This document shows, in pieces, positions 43,873-55,439 of a stretch of DNA of 64,000 bases. The stretch lies in contig OU452201.1 of assembly GCA_911728435.2 (NCBI GenBank), positions 28,644,001-28,708,000 of the forward strand, written 5' to 3'. Every line of letters begins with the position of its first letter. The stretch's first letter is position 1. The translations under genes were made by a program, and so were the position numbers. The stretch is from Apoderus coryli (taxonomy: Eukaryota > Arthropoda > Insecta > Coleoptera > Attelabidae). The notes beneath the pieces were generated by a model. That model was given only the letters and a program-made list of their open reading frames with translations, did no database searches and was not told where the DNA came from.

Positions 43873-43918
43873 ATCACCACTGATGATGAGATTTTTTAAT
43901 CTTGAAACATGTATGGTT
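43873..43918 (+). ncRNA. hammerhead-like motif (class II)
   Basis: ACCA-CTGATGA-T, stem II GAGATT/AATCTT (6 pairs, one G-T) with a TTTT loop, GAAAC-AT-GTA, TGGT. Stem I is ACCA/TGGT. A TTGTGGAGTAGACGCC block follows at 43950-43966. Confidence 0.65.
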
Positions 43919-43979
43919 GTATGATAATTTAATTACAAGAAGTTCCTATTGTGGAGTAGACGCCTTTTATTCATATAAA

Positions 43980-44654
43980 CTATATTTTTCTGATTCGCAC
44001 ATCAATATTCACGTAGAAATGAATTTCTATTACCTGGAATATAATTCTTAATATACTGTCCGATAAATCTTGAATGATACGCTTATAAATTATTATTGAC
44101 TTTTTCTCAGTCATCGAAACAATTTTACAATCAATTATTTGACAAATTACTTGCACAGATGAAAAAATGAAAAAGAAAAAAAAAAACACGTGTCTAGCGT
44201 GCATAAAAGATATAAAATTTCACATTATATGAGGAAATAATTTATCATTAATTTTAATTGGTATCTTATTTCAAAGGAACACACAACACATCATTATAAT
44301 TTACACAATAATTCGTAGTTGGACAAATGTAGAAAACGAAAGCTTTCCTGCATTTTTCATTAATTTATTTTATTATAAAACATTTATAATAATTAAATAT
44401 ATCGTGTATACAATAATACCAATACTTTATTATGTACCAAAAAGAAATGAATGGATCAAAAAACAAGCACTGTTGTATCACTTCACTAGCGGTGTATGGC
44501 GGTTAAAAATCTTTATTTTGTATTTAAAAAAAGCAAAAAATACACTTCAAGGATTTTCCTTATGTCTGGCCTCTCCCTTTTTTTATGATCATTGTCTTCG
44601 GGATAAACCTTTTAAATAAATCCGTTAACCAGTAAAAAATCACATACTTACCGG
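43980..44654. other. no gene recognised
   Basis: AT-rich spacer; short open segments have no recognisable domain. Confidence 0.35.
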
Positions 44655-45768
44655 GTGTCCCACCGGAAAGGGATTCGATCGATTATGGAGAAACTACACT
44701 GTGGAAGAATCTGAAAATCTGGTGTAGTACTTAAGTCGACGGAACCAATTCGGCTAAAATGTTTTCAAGAATCTAGCACTTCCGGTTATACCGGAAATGG
44801 GTGTCAACTTCCTTATTTCAAACGCGACCCTATGTAAATTATATTTTTTTGGATTCTCTTTGTAATTCTAAACATATTTCATGCATAATATGTTATACCT
44901 ATCTCTGAGAAACTTTGCAGTGGAGTCTTGATTTTCGAAAAGCACCATTCTCCATAAATAATAAACAAATTTAGATAGTATTCGTTAGTATAATTTATAC
45001 GCCCGCCATGATTATTACTACTAATTAATGTCTACAATTTGTCATAGTTGTTGATTATTTTTGTCAAGTGTCATATTTAGTTGCTATCTAAAGCCATCAT
45101 GGCCAACTAAAATCAATTAAATTTCAAATTCATATCACTATTGTAATAGAAAAATGTAAAATTGCCAATATTTTGAAAACTATCAGTTTTTGGGTAGACA
45201 TCCTTTCATAAACTTGCCCATATTTCTGATGCAAAAAATAAAACAATATAAAAATTGGGGGTTGCCATTTAAAAATTTTGAATTATGACACTTTTTTCAA
45301 TTTGATTTTTTACCCTTTTTTTCAAATACCCTGTATTAATATTTACTAAAAAAATGTACGTAGGCGGCTAAAGTAGGTCTATATCTCCTAGGATATTCTA
45401 ACAAATTAAATTATTAAAGCTTCCATATAATAAAATATTGTTATTATTCTTTATTCTGAAAACGTCATTTTTGACATAAAATTTCAAATATTTCGAAAAC
45501 GGCTGGCGATAGGTATAACATATTATGTATGAAATATGTTTAGAATTACAAGGAGAATCCAAAAAAAATATAATTTATATAGGGTCGTATTTGAAATAAG
45601 GAAGTTGACACCCATTTCCGGTATAACCGGAAGTGCTAGATTCTTGAAAACACGTTAGCCGAATTGGTCCCGTCGACCTAAGTACCACACCAGATTTTCA
45701 GATTGTTCCACAGTGTAGTTTCTCCATAATCGATCGAATCCCTTCCCGGTGGGACCCCCGGTATACAC
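44655..45768. mobile_element. foldback element with about 285-bp arms
   Basis: CCGGGTGTCCCACCGG at the left and its inverted equivalent at the right, each next to TA. Arms 44655-44940 and 45490-45768 share GGATTCGATCGATTATGGAG, ACTACACTGTGG, CACTTCCGGTTATACCGGAA and TATTTCATGCATAATATG or a variant. The middle of about 550 bp has no recognisable gene. Probably a mariner-derived non-autonomous element. Confidence 0.8.
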
Positions 45769-45875
45769 CACACAATCCGCACTCATATAGACAAAAATTT
45801 ACATATTTTATTGTTAAGTAATTATTTTCCTTTAATTTTTTATTGCTAGATCCCTTGCGCACGTTGAAAATAATA

Positions 45876-45949
45876 TATTCTGTTTCGTTACGCAGGTATT
45901 TCGGATTATATTATATCTTGTCGGTAAAGTTTTGGAGCGATACAGACGA
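45876..45949 (+). repeat. dispersed repeat R2, copy 3
   Basis: TTCTGTTTCGTTACGCAGGT, then TATATTATATCTTGTCGG, AAAGTTTTGGAGCGATACA. Same family as 4295 and 18385. Confidence 0.6.
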
Positions 45950-46479
45950 TTTTTTTAATGTTACTTGAAAATGTGGCTTTTACCAAGCACTGATCAAAAC
46001 CAGGGCATTTCATATGTTAATAGTATGTTGTTATTGAGCGTTCACTTGATGAGCGTACCTGCATATTTGTAAAACACCGAGAACGAAAGATGGATGAAAG
46101 AGAATAAGAAAAACCCAACCAGTCAGATATATATAGGTGATCAATAGCTTAATCACAATAAGTATTTTAAATGTGCCACATTATGCACTCTGAGCGTATT
46201 ATTATTTTTATTATCCCGGCTTAATATTTTATTATTATTATCTCTTGGATTGTGGTAGTTGTCAAGAGATATATTCGCAGTTAAAGAAGTATTTTTAGTA
46301 AGTTATATAATGATAACTATTTTATATTTTGTTTGTAGTATATTTAATATTTTTCAACTGTTGCAATGTGGCGTTTTGGAGACCATTCGAACATGACCAT
46401 TTATACTGTAAAGATTTACATGTGCAGTGTCAACGAACAATTTTAAATTTGTATGAGTAGGTACCTTAAGAAAGTGATT
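45950..46479. other. no gene recognised
   Basis: Spacer. Confidence 0.35.
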
Positions 46480-46925
46480 TAAATATCTGTAAAAAATTAA
46501 CAAGCTGACTAAATTATCAGTGTCAACAATTTATGGAGTGATTAGAAAGGGAAATGTAATTGACCTAGTGTAAAAAGAAAACGTATTGGACAAAAATTTA
46601 AACAAATTGATGACGAAGGTTGGGATTTCATTAGGAAAATTGTGTACAGTTTTTATAAAACAGAGGTAAACCCTTTATCATACTCATGCAGGTGGCAAAA
46701 ATGGATTTGTTGTTATTATTTCCTAAAAATATAAGCGCATCCTCAGCAAATTATCTTGAAGATATGAATGCTCAATTATTTGAAAAATGGATGGCTGAAC
46801 AACTGCTACCAACCATTCCGAGTGTAAGACTATATATTTTCCTAATGATAACCGAAATATTTTTTTTCCTTCAGCAACTTCGTGAGAATATCCAAAAATT
46901 CGATAGCGCGTTAGGTTTATATTAA
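46480..46925 (+). pseudogene. DDE_3-type transposase remnant
   Basis: Translated with frame changes: LSVSTIYGVIRKGN, KRKRIGQKFKQIDDEGWDFI, RKIVYSFYKTEVNP, then, after a deletion, SANYLEDMNAQLFEKWMAEQ, LLPTIPS. The last open part (46686-46925) ends at QLRENIQKFDSALGLY. The peptide parallels the transposase at 19.8-21.4 kb block by block (PVSTIHLVIRKG, EDMTANLFEKWFAEQLVP). A possible small intron (GTAAGA to TTCAG, about 46822-46874) lies in the last part. The central domain with the first catalytic Asp is deleted. Confidence 0.65.
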
Positions 46926-48099
46926 ATAAAAATAATGCAGACTCAAATAAATGGTTCGAGACGTCTGAGAATCCCGTCTATGGGAATCATTTTCAATTTT
47001 ACTATCAAAGAGTTGATTTGGAGATGATTTGGGGCTCATAAACCCCGATTACAAAAAAAATTATACAAATACCAAATATATGTATATATAATTTTGCTTT
47101 TATTTTCACTAAAGTAATGATACGCCAATGCCTCCAAACTGATAGATGTTTTGTTGGTGATTTCAACTCACACAAAAAAATCTATACTTTGTTAGCGCAT
47201 TGAATGTGAAGTTAAAATCTTATTTATTTATTTTTTATTGGCTTACGTTTAGAAACAAATATTTTTATATACATTATATTGAGTTCCCACAACACGTTTT
47301 ACATAACCTAATTACCTACATTGTATTTATCGCAAATCTAAGTACAATATATTTAATCTTAATTAATTCACCCTGTAAACAGGTATAACTTACAGTGTCT
47401 GACCGCTTATTAAAAGTTAAAAGCGACTGTGCCGCCCGACAAGATACACATACACTAGAGCATTTATTTGTTGATATTTTGTCACGACACAACTCGGCGA
47501 TCTCGTGGTTGCGATAACCTCAAAAACTTTGGTCGATCTTTGACATGTGACACATTGATGCTTTTTAGGATTTTCTATTTTTTTTCCTTTGCGTATTTTC
47601 TATAATAATACGTATAAGTACGTAAGTAGTGTATATTTTTTGATGGCACTCGACATTCAGCAGTGCATATCTAATAATTATTATAATAATAGAATATAGC
47701 TGCAGGTGGCGTTTTTACGTTTAACCTTTTAGTACTGATTTATGAAATAGATTGTATCTTTACATACACTCTTTGGCAAAATTAATGCAACAACTTATTA
47801 CAAGACCATACTCTGCCTACTTTCAATAAAACATATTTTTGTTTATTCAAACGTAAATTAGCTTTAATACCTACATAGGTAGTTTTGGTAAAAGTAAGTA
47901 ACTTTATTCGTGTTAATACATTACAATGATGCTTCCACTCGACAATATACGCATGTGTATAATATATAAAGCCCAAGCTTTAGAAGCTTATGCTAGTAAT
48001 TTTAACATATTTTTTACAAACATATAACGTCTCAGTTATAAAATATTACAAACATGAAAACATCTTTAAAACAAATATCACACTCAACGTATTCGTTGA
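46926..48099. other. mostly unrecognised; possible LINE tail near 47.4 kb
   Basis: At 47395-47515 the peptide LTVSDRLLKVKSD, then DTHTLEHLFVDI, resembles the ETxxHLFFxC end of some LINE ORF2 proteins. It is too short and degenerate to call as a gene. Confidence 0.25.
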
Positions 48100-48215
48100 C
48101 ACTACAAAATGCTTTAGATACAAGCCATGATTTAATTTTAAATAATTTTTCCGGCTTAACTTAACTTCAATAGGAAGTTTGTTATACAGTTTGTTATACA
48201 GCTTGAGCCCTAAGT
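48100..48215 (-). pseudogene. LINE ORF2 C-terminal tail
   Basis: Minus strand: GLKLYNKLYNKLPIEVKLSR, KNYLKLNHGLYLKHFV. The LYNKLPxEVK pattern followed by a short basic stretch is typical of the last residues of a jockey/CR1-type LINE ORF2. YNKL is duplicated in tandem (12 bp). It abuts the truncated end of the transposon copy to its right. Confidence 0.6.
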
Positions 48216-49692
48216 TTAGTAATAATTAATAAACATTTATGTGTTACTAAATAATTAAAATTAATAAAAAGTTCTTTAGGCTGAAGGACTTCGGTCAATG
48301 GCTGTTTGGTGTTTTGTACCAATGAATTACGTTTTATTATTATTTGAAAAGGTCTTCACTTGTTTGGTAAAAGCACCTTCTGATAGTTGTTAAACTATAA
48401 CACCCAAGAAGTATTTTATTTATTTAGTTATTTTAAATGTGTACTAAAGCTTGCATACCAAAAATAAAACATAAAACGTTCTTTCTTATAAAAACCAAAA
48501 ACCTAAAACAACTTAACGAAATGAATTAAATACTTTGGTAATTTTGCTTGATTTAAACAAAAAAAAAATCTAAAGCAAATAACACTTATCAAAAATAATT
48601 TAAATATCTTGGATCGTTTTGTTGCTTTGAGTCACATTTAGGCACGATAATTAACTGTTTTAAATATTTTGATTAAATATAACGATCATAATTAGTATTA
48701 CTTTGTAGAAGGTGGCAATCTGTTAGATTTCGTCAACTTAACCATCACCAGTCTCGCTCTCGTCATCTTGTCCTAAAGTTATTATAATGTGCTCAATTTG
48801 CTCCAAAACTTAGTCACTTTTCCAAATAAACCATATTTCGTCCCTCCTGACGATATCTCCGTATTTCACGAAAAAAAAAACAACATATAAAACAAGTAGG
48901 TAAATAAAAGAGGCAACTTTGACACTATTTTTTTTTTTTGTTTTTTTTGCTTATTATTTTTTTTTTTGCTTTTATATGAATGCAATTATTGTATATTATT
49001 ATTACATACCTCTAAACATTCGCTATCACTTCTCTTTTTTGGCCGTTGAAAGTTTTTCTGTTAGTAAATTTGTTCATTTTAATAAATAAACAATAAAACT
49101 AGTAAGAACTAACAAACAATGAAACAAAGTAGCAAAACAGCAAATTGTTCAAAATCACAAACCACTGAAGTAACAGAACACTAAATATACAATAATATAT
49201 TTGATAATATTGCAACTCATACAGGACAACAAAGGTATAAATAACACCATTCTGCCACTGCGGATGATTCAATATTACTCGATATTCCAAGAGGGGCGGC
49301 AAAAATTGCGGGGAAGTACTCAGTTTCCACCAATTGCAACTTCAACACCCGCATGGCGACAAAACGTGCGAGGGTCTACGCACCAATTAGGATCGTTCAG
49401 GCGCCGTCTAAACACCCATTTCGCGTGGTATTGCTGATTTTACAGAAGATCATAATTTCTTTTTCCTATTTTAATATTGATTGGTGAAAATTTTAGTTAT
49501 TAAATAAAAATAAAACTAACAACCTTAAAAATGCTCAGCTTTTTTCATTATTATTATTTGTAATTATAAAAAAATCGATTTTCAAATTAATACTACTACT
49601 TGCCTAGAACTAGTGCTTTTTTGTAGTCAAATTTGGCAATATCCGATTTTTTTCTCCGAATTCCTTTCGCTGTTACAGATTCGTTTGCCACA
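48216..49692 (-). mobile_element. internally deleted DDE transposon, copy 2 (inverted relative to 299-1914)
   Basis: In minus orientation this runs from TTTGGCAAACGAATCTGTAA-like sequence (TGGCAAACGAATCTGTAACA) at 49692 down to about 48216, aligned with copy 1 through ATAAATGTTTATTAATTATT. The other end is truncated by a LINE tail. The acidic C-terminal coding remnant LGQDDESET is at about 48760. Confidence 0.75.
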
Positions 49693-49714
49693 CAGTATAG
49701 TAATAGATGCCGGT

Positions 49715-49754
49715 TATACCTTCGTACATGGCTTGTAGCATGTACGAAGGTATA
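49715..49754. repeat. perfect 16-bp inverted repeat
   Basis: TATACCTTCGTACATG, 8-nt loop GCTTGTAG, CATGTACGAAGGTATA. Directly beyond the end of transposon copy 2; could be a stem-loop or the end of another element. Confidence 0.85.
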
Positions 49755-50483
49755 GAGTTCTATAAAAGATCACCGCAGTACTCTGGATATTTGTATTTCA
49801 ATATTCTCTCGTCGTAGATGAGGAATTTCCCAACTGAGAGCATGTTCAAGAAATTATTAATAACATTTCTAACGAATTTGCTGCCTCAGTATAGTTTTTA
49901 TGTTGTTTTAAGCGTGTGTTATATTTATTGCATATATGTATCGTATTATGTTTTGTTTTTTTTCTCTCTTTTTAAATTTGATTTATTAGATGTTTTATAT
50001 ATATTTTTCTTTTTTGTATCGTATAATATGTAATAACTTCTAAGAATTTGATATTCTAATATGACTATCTGTCTGATGATGGTAGCAATGTTAATAATGA
50101 CGAGTCTATGTACAAATCTATTGTGTAATATAAGACTAATCAAGATGATTATTGATGATAATTAAATTTTAGATAGCCTTCAACAAGTTATTCCCTTTCT
50201 GGAAAAATTCAGGTCTATGGATTTCGATCCGGACTTTCTAGAAAACGATGACATGAGTCGATAACATTTATCTTGCATAAACAAAAAATTTACTCCAAGA
50301 CATTGTCAGCAACAATATTGCTGTATCTCATATTATCATATCCCATAGGGATAGAAATTAATTCGGTGTAAGCGTCACAATCAGTGCTGGCACCAAATAT
50401 CTTCAATGTAAACGCATATTTATTTGGAAGAAGTACAAAAGTGTCAAAACAAAGAATCACTGTAATTTTGTCCAGAGTTTACA
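49755..50483. other. no gene recognised
   Basis: AT-rich spacer. Confidence 0.4.
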
Positions 50484-50945
50484 TTTTACTTTCGCGACCC
50501 ATAAAGAAAGTATTGGGAACGCGCAAAAAAAAATTAACTCGAGACAGATATAACTATTTTGATGTGCCCTAAGGCGATTACTACCATTTCCAGATAGAAG
50601 TTTGTGTGTGTCTGTATGTATTCTTCCACGATAGTATCTAAACGCTTCAACCAATTGAGCCAAATTTTGGTATATGAGTGTGGGGGAGTCCTAGGATGAA
50701 GCCATGAGTTTTTGATTGATACATCATTTGAAATCATTTTTTATCTGCTTTAGAGCGATAGGTTTTGATATATTTGCCTCCACAATTCTCGAGAAAATTG
50801 CGTTTAAAGGTTAGAAATATGTATTATCGCCGTATTACATATTTGTCACTTTAATGCAATTTGGTTTTATTTCTTTTACCGGTAACCGTAGCTCAGTGGT
50901 AATCTGCGTAGCTTTGGGTGCGGAAGGTCCTCATTAAAGTAATTA
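50484..50945 (+). repeat. SINE-like repeat, copy 4
   Basis: TTACTTTCGCGACC, CCATTTCCAGATAGAAGT, CCAATTGAGCCAAATTTTGG, GGGGGAGTCCTAGGATGA, TTCTCGAGAAAATTGCGTTT, ending GGTAACCGTAGCTCAGTGGT, a good box-A-like segment. Box B is degenerate, so not a tRNA gene. Confidence 0.55.
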
Positions 50946-51677
50946 GTTTTGACTCTCCATCCTTAAGCCTCAAATAAAGCACAGATATTACTGTGACTAA
51001 AGTAGGTATATATTTAGAGAGTAACTCTTGTGTCCTTGGATAACAGTGTTTATTTAACCACTCTTTTGTTAATGAGTTTCATGTTATTCTTATTTCTAGT
51101 CACAAAACATTTCCTTGGCCTAAAATGTTCTCAAAATATTTATTTTAGTTTCAACATTAGTGGTTGTGACACCTGTAAGTGTATCTATCTCTTGTCATAA
51201 AACTATGATTGCAAGTTTTAAAAAAATTAATTAATTTGTATAATGCAAGGATAATAACAGTAAATTTAAATAAACCCCGATAATACTGCTAATAATTGAA
51301 TTTAATCCGTTGAGTACAACAGCTTTTTTCGATCTTCGACTATCCTCTAAGAACATAATCATCTCACTTCTCTTTCGGCATCCAAATTGAAACTTGTACA
51401 TTTAGCCTTTTTTTAAAATCTCAGTCGTCGATATGTTTAGAGAGTGTTAACATAAACAACTAAAGATGGTGCAGTGCCCTCAGTGTTTAGGAATCTTGTG
51501 CCATATGATATAATGATTGAAATAAAACTAATAACACATTAACTATTATAGGAAGTGTGTTAAAATAACCAAATTACAGGTCATCGAATAGTACAATGCG
51601 CTTTCTATACTAAAAATATTGTAACAATAATCAAAATAAAGTTTGATTTACTGTTATGACACCATTAGTTGTTGTTC
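50946..51677. other. no gene recognised
   Basis: Spacer. Confidence 0.4.
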
Positions 51678-51709
51678 CTGAAATAAAAGGTTTTCCAATA
51701 GGGATGATA

Positions 51710-53585
51710 CAGGGTGAGTCACGAGGAACTGTACATACTTCTACCATAAGTAGAGGCACGTTAGGGTATTATCAAACGACCATTAAAAAATGTCTCCTTG
51801 TTTTGATTATTAATATACAGGATGAATTATGGAAATTCACCAAAACAATGTTTCGTCATAACTTTCCAATGATTAAGTCGATTTATCTAATTTTTTTACA
51901 AAAGTGTGTATTGGTGCCTGGCAACTAACTGACATATTCAGAATTGAGAAAATCCAGGTCCGTCTTCGAGAAAATTTGTGGAACTGCTTCATATTCAACA
52001 CGTCACCCTGTATATGATTTTTCAAAAATCTGATATAATTTTTCCAGAGGGCATAAATAGACAGTTAGACCTAGGTATTTGAATTTTTTGTTACACTCAC
52101 CTCACATTTCCAATTAAAGATTCATTTTAGAGCCTAATTGAAAACTGGCAATAATGAAGTATCTTACTGTATAATAATGTTTAGTTATTTAAAAAGAAAT
52201 CTTCAAAATAGACAGAGACGACACACACTGTGCTCCAGTATGGTAAATACCATAATTTTAATTGATTTACAGGACCGGATTTAAAAATCTGGCATATCTG
52301 GTTCGTGCCAATAATTCACCCTGTATGTAACTTTTTCCACCCGTAATAGACAGAAAACAGATAAAAAATGTTAGTAATAACCTAGTATTCTTATTTGTTT
52401 GAGAAAAGCTCATGTCTAATTATTTTAATCGGAATGAAATGAACAAGCCAGGGAAATGGTTATTCATAAATTAAGAAATAAAATAAAAAACAATAACCAA
52501 ACAATAAAACAGTTTTAACAATGTGGAACAAAGTAAAAACAATTTAATAAACATTACGATTATAAAAGATGTTGAAAATGAAATCCATCTGCCACAATAC
52601 ACTTTTCTTGACGAATGTTTAAATGTGTAATGGACTTTCTGATTGTCAGTGGGTCATTTCTGATAATACTGCAACAGTGAATAATTCTGTTAATGAGCTG
52701 TTGTGTTTTATAATCGTAATCTTTATTAAATTGTTTTTTACTTTTTTCCACATTGTTAAAATTATTTTAATATTTAAAATATAATATATTTAATATTTTA
52801 ATTATTTATTTATATTATTTTATTTCTTAATTTAACATTTCCCTGACTTGTTCATTTCATTCCGATTAAAATAATTAGGCACATGAGTTTTCCTCAAACA
52901 AATAAGAAAACTAGGTTATTACAAACATTTTTTATCTGTTTTCTGTCTATTACAAGTGGAAAAAGTTACATACAGGGTGAATTATTGGTAGGAACTAGAT
53001 ATGCCAGATTTTTAAATCCGGCCCTGTAAGTCAATTCAAATTATGGTATTTATCATACTGGAGCACAGTGTGTCTCGTTTCTGTTTATTTTGAAGATTTC
53101 TTTTTAATAACTAAACATTATTATACAGTAAGATACTTCATTATTGCCAATTTTCAATTTGGCTCTAAAATGAATCTTTAATTGGAAATGTGAGGTGAGT
53201 GTAACAAAAAATTCAAATACCCAGGTCTAACTGCCTATTTATGCTCTCTGAAAAACTTATATCAGATTTTTGAAAAATCATATACAGGGTGAAGTGTTGA
53301 ACATGAAGCAGTCCCTCAAATTTTCTCGAAGACGGACCTGGATTTTTTCAATTCTGAGTATGTCAGTTAGTTGCCAGACACCAATACACACTTTTATAAA
53401 AAAATGAGATAAATCAACTTAATCATTGAAAAGATATGATGAAACATTGTTTTGGTGAAGATCCATAATTCACCCTGTATATTAATAATCAAAACAAGGA
53501 GACATTTTTTAATGGTCATTTGATAATCCCCTTACGTGCCTCTACTTATGGTAGAAGTATGTACAGTTCCTCGTGACTCACCCTG
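51710..53585 (-). mobile_element. foldback mariner derivative, 1.88 kb, arms about 860-880 bp
   Basis: CAGGGTGAGTCACGAGGAAC at the left and inverted at the right, flanked by TA. Arms 51710-52567 and 52706-53585 are about 95% alike by eye. The loop of about 138 bp holds only a transposase C-terminus. It sits exactly in the 5' leader of the surrounding mariner. Confidence 0.9.
52560..52751 (-). pseudogene. mariner-type transposase C-terminus in the foldback loop
   Basis: A 63-residue open segment on the minus strand: TQQLINRIIHCCSIIRNDPL, TIRKSITHLNIRQEKCIVAD, GFHFQHLL and stop. The pattern IxxACxxIxxxPxxI, then CIxADGxHFQHLL, is the extreme C-terminus of DUF4817-type mariner transposases. Everything upstream has been replaced by the inverted arm, so part of the coding region now lies within or next to the TIR. 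Confidence 0.7.
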
Positions 53586-53675
53586 TATATTTTGAAGCGA
53601 CGTTGTGGCTATTTGTAATATGTCATGATCTGTCATTTATTTGTCATTGTATTCAGTAGTGTTTACAATTTCATC

Positions 53676-54686
53676 ATGGAGAGATACGCAAGAACAACGT
53701 TTACAAATTATTCAGTTTTATTATCCAAATAATCGTTGTCTAATTGCAACTTTTCGTGCGCTTGTGCCATTTTATGGTCGTAATAATCGTCCAAGTGTGC
53801 TCGCTATTCGTCGAATTGTTGAAAATTTTGAGCGTACATTTTCTTTACATAATGTTCAAGTGCCAATAAGACAAAGAACCGCCCGAGGTAATGCAAATAT
53901 TGCTGCCGTTCAGGCAAGTGTTGCTGAAGATTGCAATTTGTCGATTCCAAGACGTTCTGAACAATTGGGACTGTCTCAAAGCACAACCTGGCGGATTTTG
54001 AGAAAGGATTTGGGTTTGCATCCGTATAAAATTGTTCTCACTCAAGAACTGAAGCCATTAGACCACCGTAAACGTCGTGAATTTAATGAATTTGCCTTGG
54101 AACAACTGAAAACGCTAACGATTTTTTAAGAAAATCATCTTCTCTGATAAGGCACACTTTCATTTGAGTGGTGCGGTAAATAAACAAAACTGTAGATTCT
54201 GGTGCGAAGAACATCCACAAATTATTCATGAAAAACCATTACATTCCGTCCGTACTTATTTCGAAATGATGCTGGTAACACCGTTACTGTAAATGGAGAG
54301 CGGTATAGATCGATGATAACCAACTGTTTCTGGCCGATTTTGGAAGAAGTTGATCTTGACAACATTTGGTTCCAGCAAGATGGGGCTACGTGCCACACAG
54401 TAGAAAAGTTTGGAGATTCGATTATTTCAAAAAATTGTGATATTGAATGGCCTCCAAGAACTTGTGATTTAACACCATTAGACTAATTCTTGTGGGGTTA
54501 TTTGAAGTCACTGGTCTTTCGAAATAAACCAGACTCTCTTCAAGCTTTACAAGTCAATATTGAACGTGCCATTCATGACATACGACTTGATTTAGTGGAA
54601 AAAGTGCTCGAAAATTGGGTTCATCGAATTCGTTCTTGCAGAAGAAGTCGTGGAAGCCATTTGAATGACGTTTTATTTAGAACTTA
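53676..54686 (+). pseudogene. mariner-type transposase, nearly full length
   Basis: An ATG (MERYA) lies at about 53676, with a one-base shift directly after it. Then QRLQIIQFYYPNNRCLIATF (first HTH), RPSVLAIRRIVENFERTFSL, IPRRSEQLGLSQSTTWRILR (second HTH) and KDLGLHPYKIVLTQELKPLD. After a frameshift at about 54128: KIIFSDKAHFHLSG (first Asp, next residue Glu to Lys), VNKQNCRFWCEEHP, NIWFQQDGATCHTVEKFGDS (second Asp), WPPRTCDLTPLD (third Asp) and FLWGYLKSLVFRNKPDSLQA, ending in SRGSHLNDVLFRT-stop. A TAG follows TPLD. About 330 residues, the family norm. Confidence 0.85.
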
Positions 54687-54800
54687 ATTGTATCGATTGT
54701 ACTTCACGTTCAATGAAAAAACTTTTGAATTTCCTTAACAATAAGTGTATTTTTTTTTAAAGAAATCATATCACTCTTATTGGAAAACCCCATATTTCAG

Positions 54801-55439
54801 TTCCTAGCGAAGCTGTAACTTTCTTATTCATAATACTTTATTGCTTAAAAAAAACACAATTTAAAATGTGGAATATGACTTGACTAGAGCATGCTTGGTG
54901 AGTGAAATACTAATAATGATTATTCGTTTATTTACTTGATGGTTTCCGTTATTACACAAATAAATTTAGTCATAACAATCAATTGAGTCGATCAGGATGA
55001 AACGTGTCATATACCTTATATATTCTCGATTTGTTTTTAACTTTAGCCAACACGAACTGTTTATTTTTATTTTAATATTATTATCTGTAATCGGTCTACT
55101 ATATTATAACACAAAATGCTTAAAAAGCAAATAATTACAATCATAAATGTGTGTACGTTACTTTTTGTGTGTCAATACGCTTTGTATGTACCTACTGAGT
55201 GGCCTAAGTAAACAAATCAAAAAATTGATGCTTTATTATTATCTACTTTTATGGCGTGATGCGTATGCGTAGATAATTAAAGCTAAAATGAATTTGGTGA
55301 AATTTCACTCTACTTGACCCAAACAAATGATATTGTTCAAATTGAAATACTCTAACTAACTTGAGTCCTGAGGAGCATTTTAGTATCAATTCAACACCAC
55401 TGTACGAAGAGTTGCTGTACTTCTAAATATGGTGGATGT
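54801..55439. other. no gene recognised
   Basis: Spacer between mariner and LINE fragment. Confidence 0.4.

Larger units (their letters stand above)
51678..54800 (+). mobile_element. mariner (about 1.25 kb without its insert) containing a foldback element
   Basis: 32-bp imperfect TIRs: CTGAAATAAAAGGTTTTCCA at the left, inverted CTGAAATATGGGGTTTTCCA at the right. The transposase gene is at 53676-54686. The 5' untranslated part is interrupted by the element at 51710-53585. Confidence 0.8.

Noticed and set aside
50070..50110. CTGATGATGG motif
   Set aside because: No GAAA segment or compl stem downstream; not a hammerhead.
50881..50945. tRNA-like sequence (GTAGCTCAGTGGT)
   Set aside because: No matching acceptor or T stem and a degenerate box B; better explained as the tail of a SINE-like repeat.
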